DNA from: Ciona intestinalis
Taxonomy: Eukaryota; Chordata; Ascidiacea; Phlebobranchia; Cionidae
Direction: 5' to 3'
Assembly: GCF_000224145.3 (NCBI RefSeq)
Contig: NW_004190369.2
Span: 186,001 to 250,000 of the forward strand
Length of the DNA stretch: 64,000 nt
Shown here: piece by piece, positions 59,301-64,000 of the stretch
Position numbering within the stretch: position 1 is the first letter of the stretch
Layout of the letters: each line of letters begins with the position of its first letter
Notes under the pieces: model-generated
What the model was told of the DNA's origin: nothing
The model's database searches: none
The model's input: the letters and a program-made list of their open reading frames with translations, nothing else
Made by a program: the position numbers and the translations under genes

Positions 59301-62300
59301 TCGAAATCCTGTAATGGTTAAAATTAAATAAGTTTGACATTCGTTATATAGTAGGATGGGGAAATGGGGCATCTTTTCATTCTATTTTCTTATCCCATTT
59401 TGGTAGTAAACAAAAAACATTCAAAGAATTATAAAACCGCATTTCCATAGACCGTTGTTAATTGTTTAAAACATGATCAGGATATTTCAGACATTATGTG
59501 CTAAAGGTGCCCCGTCTTTCCCCACCCTATTATATTTTATTTATAGATACTACTTAATCTTCGTACCCTAGCTATGTTGTTATTTAAAATGTATTCATAA
59601 GCCAGACTATTTTTATCTGTGATAAAGACCAGACATCAATGATACTCGCTACTGTGCTGTAAAACAAATAATAGTCTGGTAAATAATTAACCAACAGACA
59701 CTTACGTCATATATGGCGCAAGTTTTTCTAACTTTATATGATGATATTCCTTTCTACATATATAGAATATAATAACACTANNNNNNNNNNNNNNNNNNNN
59801 NNNNNNNNNNNNNNNNNNNNNNNNNNNNNNGGCGGGTATTTGGAAAATGCATTTTTCTTTAATTTAAAAAAGTTTGCACACCCGTTTCGTCTTTTTTCTA
59901 TCCGCCGTGTTCTCGCAAGGTAAACGATGCGGTTAAAATAAAGCGCACGTTTATGTCGTCAGTTGATTCGGAACTAGGAATCCAAAGAATTTATTGTCGG
60001 CTGGACGTAAGAAAGTTAATTTTCTAAAGATTAATTAAATTTTATTACATAAAAATAACTCGCCGATAAGCGTCAACGTGTAGAATGACATGTGTCAGGA
60101 GAATGTTGCATTGAATAGAGGAAAACTTGGCTTAATGTTCGTTCGGTTCAAACAAAGAGTAAAAAAAACTAATTCCTTTGGTTCAAATAACCCAGTGCGC
60201 ATTGTAGGGTTTAACGCATTGCATTTCAGTGTTGTTTACGAAACAATGCCCTTTGACGCGTTGATTGAAACTCGCATAATACGCATTGTGCGTTATTGGG
60301 TTAAAATGCCTTAAACGAGCATAGCTAAATAGAAACAAAACGAATATGGCAAAATAAATAGGGGGCATCGCGTATAAGCTATTTCTTCGTAATTTTTATA
60401 TGAAAACAGTAAAAAAACCGGGAGGCGGCGCCTTCCCGCCTCTCCGTAAGTGGGCGCCAGTGATTGGTGTTCATGGGATTTTTCATCAAAAAGTGTCACT
60501 TAAATGTGAAAGTTACTAAACTACTAGAAAAAATTCAAATTTTATTTTAGAATTGGTATATTGAACGCTTTTTCTGTATTAATGTATCAAAAGTTTTAAA
60601 ACACAGACTTTATTATGTTTTAGTGTTTTGAATAAATAAGTCGTTAATGGAGTTATTGCGCCATAAGGCATACATGTATATGAATATCTGTCTTATTTAC
60701 AAACGCGCGTGTCCGCGTTTGTTGATTGGTGCTTTGCGATAAGATAGTGAGCGCATCGACGCTGTGGCTTTGATTGTGCCCTACAACTGCGATTACGTTG
60801 TCAATCTTTGTTAATACGCAGTTTTGCAACATTATTTTGGCAGAATAGACAGCCTAAATGTTTTCCTCAGCCAAGCAGCATGTTTATTAGGAATGTTGGT
60901 AATGTTTTGTGAATTTGGTGTTAACAATAAGAATGTGTTGAAGTTGTAAAATCTCAGGTTCGCCGAGCGCCAAGATTCGACCAAAAGCTCGGCACGAGCT
61001 TATGGTGTCATCAAGAAGAAAGGCGTACGAGAATACGTTCCTTTTTGGGCGAAAAGTGTCGCTAATTAAAATCATTTAGAACACGTGGTTTGCAGTGAAA
61101 GAGAAGACTTAATGCAGCACTTTGTATTATTTCAATATAAAAAAAGCTTGGGAATTTATGGTTTTTTATTAATAATCAGTCTAATCAGATAAGAAACATT
61201 GGGCGCTCGTGTTATACGATACCAACTGCAATTCGAGACAGGCAAATTCGCGCTGACGTTGCGATTAGTGACGTCACGTCCGGCCACACGTCTTTTAAAT
61301 CGTCAACACATTGCCAACGTATCTTAAAAACCATCGGCAACTGGTTGCCGACGTACTTTTATACAAGTCTCCAGGGCTGATTAGGGTTATATATATTTTT
61401 ATATATATATACACACAAAAAGCATAAATATTACCTTTTCATACAAGTACTGGTTTCACAGTAAAAAAATAATTCCAAAATAGAATTATTGCAGCTAAAT
61501 ATAAAAAAAATATTTAGAATGTTAACATATAAGTCTTACCCAAGCCATAACAATTTAACTGATGATCAACATTTCCACCATCAGCTGCTGATTTTACACT
61601 TTCCATGTTTTCCCTTACAGTTCTGTATTAAAACAGTTATGAGTAAAAGAAAAAGTTCATTTAAAAACCACCTTAAATCCATGTTTTCTAAAGCATCAGC
61701 ATCTGCACTTGTTAGATCACCAGGATATTTAAGACCTTGAACCTTGCAACCAACATCTTCCCAGATTGTTATGAGACAATCAATAGAGTGAGGTCCGTGA
61801 TATGAATCACAATTCTCAGGATAAGCTGAAATAATTTTGATTTGATAAATTGTATGAACAACAAAACTGTCAAAACATGTACAAACCAAGTCCATAACAT
61901 TCCAATCCTTTATTTTTATCACCACCATCAGCTTCCATTCGCGTAGTTTTAAAATTAATGCCAACATCCCTGTAAAGACATGAATTAGGTTTTTAATATA
62001 GGTGTGAACATACCTTCAAATGACTTACACTAAATTCAGTAAGTCCAAAGCATATTTTCCAGCTGTGTTAAGCTTATCTGGAGCCTTTGTTCCCTCAATC
62101 AAACAACCTTTTGATTCCCAGATAGTTGAAAGGCATTCCACACTGTGTGGTCCATCATGAGAATCGCAAGTATTTGGAAATGCTGCAAAACTTTTTCTTA
62201 ATCATTTTTCTTCACCATATTGCGAAAGAGAATAGAAAGTGAAAATAGACAAGATGCAAAAGTAAAACACTATTTTTTAAACACTCACATTTATCCTATT

Positions 62301-63767
62301 ATACCACTTATTCATTTCCAATAATTTTTTCTTAAAAAATAGCAAAAGTTGCATAAAATCATTTAAACAATAATGTATTAAAAGTTAACAAAACAATCTT
62401 ACCAATGCCATAACAATTCAATTGATTATCTGCATCTCCACCATCAGCTGCTAATTTTACACTTTCCATGCTTGCTCTTACATTTCTGTGATAAAACAGT
62501 TGTAAGCAGAAAAAAAATCATATAAAAAGCACCTTAAATTCATGTTTTTCAAAGCATCAGCATCTGCACTTGTCAGATCACCAGGATATTTAAGACCTAT
62601 AAGCTTGCAACCAACATCTTCCCAGATTGTTATAAGACAATCAATAGAGTGAGGACCTTGATAGGAAGTGCAATTCTCAGGATAAACTGAAATAAATTTT
62701 ATTTCAATTTATAAATTGAGTGGACAACAATAATGCCAAAACATGTACAAACCGAGTCCATAACATTCCAATCCTTTATTTTTATCACCACCATCAGCTT
62801 CCATTCGCGTAGTTTCAAAATTAATGCCAACATCACTGTAAAGAAATGAATAATATACAAGTAAGCATATCTTCAACCAACTTACACTAAATTCAGTAAG
62901 TCCAAAGCATATTTTCCAGCTGTGTTAAGCTTATCTGGAGCCTTTGTTCCCTCAATCAAACAACCTTTTGATTCCCAGATAGTTGTAAGGCATTCCACAC
63001 TGTGTGGTCCATCATGAGAAATGCAAGTATTTGGAAATGCTACAAGTAAATGGTTTTGAATTTATTTTTCCGCCATACTACTAAACAGAAGGGATATAAA
63101 AAAGGATAAAATAAAAGACATAATAAACCTTACCAATGCCATAACAATTTAATTGATTATCTGCATCTCCACCATCAGCTGCTGATTTCTCACTTTCCAT
63201 GTTTGCTCTTACATTTCTGTGTTAAAACAGTACTGTTAAGCAGAAAAAAAATCATATAAAAAGCACCTTAAATTCATGTTTTTCAAAGCATCAGCATCTG
63301 CACTTGTTAGATCACCAGGATATTTAAGACCTTGAACCTTACAACTAACATCTTCCCAGATTGTAATCAGACAATCAATGGAGTGACGACCGTAATATGA
63401 ATCACAATTTTCAGGATAAACTGAAACAAAATACATTAGTCAATAGCAATGTTGTAAATAATGTACAAACCAATTCCATAACATTCCAATCCTCTATCTT
63501 TATCTCCACCATCAGCTTCAATTCGCATAGTTTTAAAATTAATGCCAACATCACTGTAAAGATGATAAATTAAGTTTATACTATATACCAGTAATTAACT
63601 AACAAAGACATACTCCAATGTAAGCAAATCCAGCACTTCTTTTTTGGCTGTATTTAGTTTGATTGGAGCATTTGTTCCTTCACTTAAACAACCATTCGAT
63701 TCCCATATAGTTGTAAGGCATTCCACACTGTGTGGTCCATTATGAGAGTCACAACCATTTGGAAATG
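56340..63767 (-). CDS. Gene of tandem Cys/Trp-rich modules (partial at both ends)
   Basis: Seventeen minus-strand exons alternate strictly between 154 and 83 bp with matching phases: 63614-63767, 63471-63553, 63267-63420, 63134-63216, 62886-63039, 62753-62835, 62533-62686, 62403-62485, 62029-62182, 61887-61969, 61672-61825, 61540-61622, 57078-57231, 56936-57018, 56718-56871, 56581-56663 and 56340-56493. Each pair encodes a 79-residue module: a YPENCDSYHGPHSIDCL-like start, TIWEDVGC, a Leu-rich stretch, ADGGD, and LNCYG at the end. Two module types alternate: type 1 has FPN.CDS, ECLTTIWES.GCL and GLECYG; type 2 has YPENCDS, DCLITIWEDVGC and LNCYG. Cys spacing suggests extracellular disulfide-bonded repeats. 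I do not recognise a named domain. The 5' end is beyond the window and the 3' end reaches the 500-N gap. Confidence 0.85.
58146..58239. repeat. About 93-bp direct duplicate, copy 1
   Basis: GGCGGGTATTTGGAAAATGC through TGTTCTCGCAAGGT recurs at 59831-59921 with about two differences. The second copy begins exactly at the end of an N gap. Confidence 0.85.
58251..58282. other. G-rich palindromic block
   Basis: CCCGGGGGGG, CCGGGGGGGC and GCGCCCCCCT follow one another in strongly AT-rich surroundings. It could form a hairpin or a G-quadruplex. Confidence 0.6.
58455..58560. repeat. Degenerate repeat with CACACGTG/GCAATT units
   Basis: AATAGCAATT, TTCACACGT and GTTTGCGTCATAATAG recur two to three times, leading into the minisatellite. 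Confidence 0.6.
58622..59195. repeat. Minisatellite, about 24 copies of a 22-24 bp unit with CACGTG
   Basis: Unit TTTAGCCTTCACGTGCGTCG plus a 3-4 base linker. Most copies (about 19) contain the palindrome CACGTG. A six-unit block starting near 58785 is repeated near 58925 with the same variant order, showing higher-order amplification of about 138 bp. The first few units are more diverged. Confidence 0.95.
59346..59535. mobile_element. TIR element (MITE), about 190 bp
   Basis: TATAGTAGGATGGGGAAATG at the left and CGTCTTTCCCCACCCTATTA at the right. The interior has GGTAGTAAACAAAAAACATT and CCGTTGTTAATTGTTTAAAA. Confidence 0.8.
59781..59830. other. Assembly gap (50 N)
   Basis: A run of exactly 50 N, followed immediately by the second copy of the 93-bp duplicate. 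Confidence 0.99.
59831..59921. repeat. About 93-bp direct duplicate, copy 2
   Basis: Near-identical to 58146-58239; the similarity ends at CTCGCAAGGT. Confidence 0.85.
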
Positions 63768-63821
63768 CTACAAAGTATATCGGTTTCAAAAAGGGCATAG
63801 CAACAGATATTCAAAATTTGT

Positions 63822-63872
63822 ATATAGTAGGGTGGGGGAAGATGGGACACCTTTTATACATAATATCCAAAT
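63822..63872. mobile_element. TIR element cut by the terminal gap
   Basis: TATAGTAGGGTGGGGGAAGA left end and the start of the interior (CATAATATCCAAAT), then N. Confidence 0.75.
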
Positions 63873-64000
63873 NNNNNNNNNNNNNNNNNNNNNNNNNNNN
63901 NNNNNNNNNNNNNNNNNNNNNNNNNNNNNNNNNNNNNNNNNNNNNNNNNNNNNNNNNNNNNNNNNNNNNNNNNNNNNNNNNNNNNNNNNNNNNNNNNNNN
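63873..64000. other. Assembly gap at window end
   Basis: N run continuing to the end of the window. Confidence 0.99.

Larger units (their letters stand above)
57232..61539. other. 4.3 kb spacer splitting the module array
   Basis: Between the third and fourth four-exon units, where normal spacing is 100-250 bp, there is a long stretch with no module exon. It holds a CACGTG minisatellite, a G-rich palindrome, a direct duplication across a gap, and a TIR element. It may be one huge intron or the boundary between two tandem genes. Confidence 0.6.

Noticed and set aside
60180..60310. Short inverted repeat around ACGCATTGTGCG as a separate MITE
   Set aside because: Ends match only imperfectly over about 20 bp and I see no second copy or target duplication in the window.

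Overview
The window is animal nuclear DNA: AT-rich, with short GT-AG introns, ciliary and neuroendocrine genes, and dense small repeats. Compact genes, a tRNA-derived SINE with a long conserved tail, and many short terminal-inverted-repeat elements starting TAGTAGGGTGGGGGAAG suggest a tunicate, most likely Ciona; I cannot fix the species. Five assembly gaps (N runs) are present, and two are flanked by near-identical sequence.

Layout. 1-8031 (+): the 3' half of a long coiled-coil gene whose last exon looks like the C-terminus of ninein/ninein-like proteins. 11078-11395 (+): intronless DNAL4 (axonemal dynein light chain). 11705-20486 (+): a complete 16-exon AK7 (ciliary adenylate kinase with a Dpy-30 tail), plus an apparent duplicated alternative exon. 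20615-20687 (-): tRNA-Lys(CTT). 20.7-27.3 kb: repeat-rich intergenic DNA with two tRNA-Lys relics and a false-looking duplication at a gap. 27373-44972 (-): a complete 14-exon PCSK2 (prohormone convertase 2) with the PC2-type oxyanion Asp; one intron holds a second tRNA-Lys(CTT) and another holds a nested two-exon gene on the opposite strand. 47770-54725 (-): a 9-exon homoserine O-acetyltransferase-type alpha/beta hydrolase, unusual for a chordate, with a TXNDC17 retropseudogene in one intron. 56340-63767 (-): part of a gene built from tandem four-exon units encoding a Cys/Trp-rich module, interrupted by 4.3 kb containing a CACGTG minisatellite.

The first three genes share a strand and a centrosome/cilium theme. 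DNAL4 and AK7 are only about 310 bp apart with no obvious poly(A) signal between them, so an operon-like arrangement is possible. PCSK2, the hydrolase and the module gene all lie on the minus strand.

Exons were assembled by hand from splice sites, reading phase and family resemblance. No alignment or database search was run.
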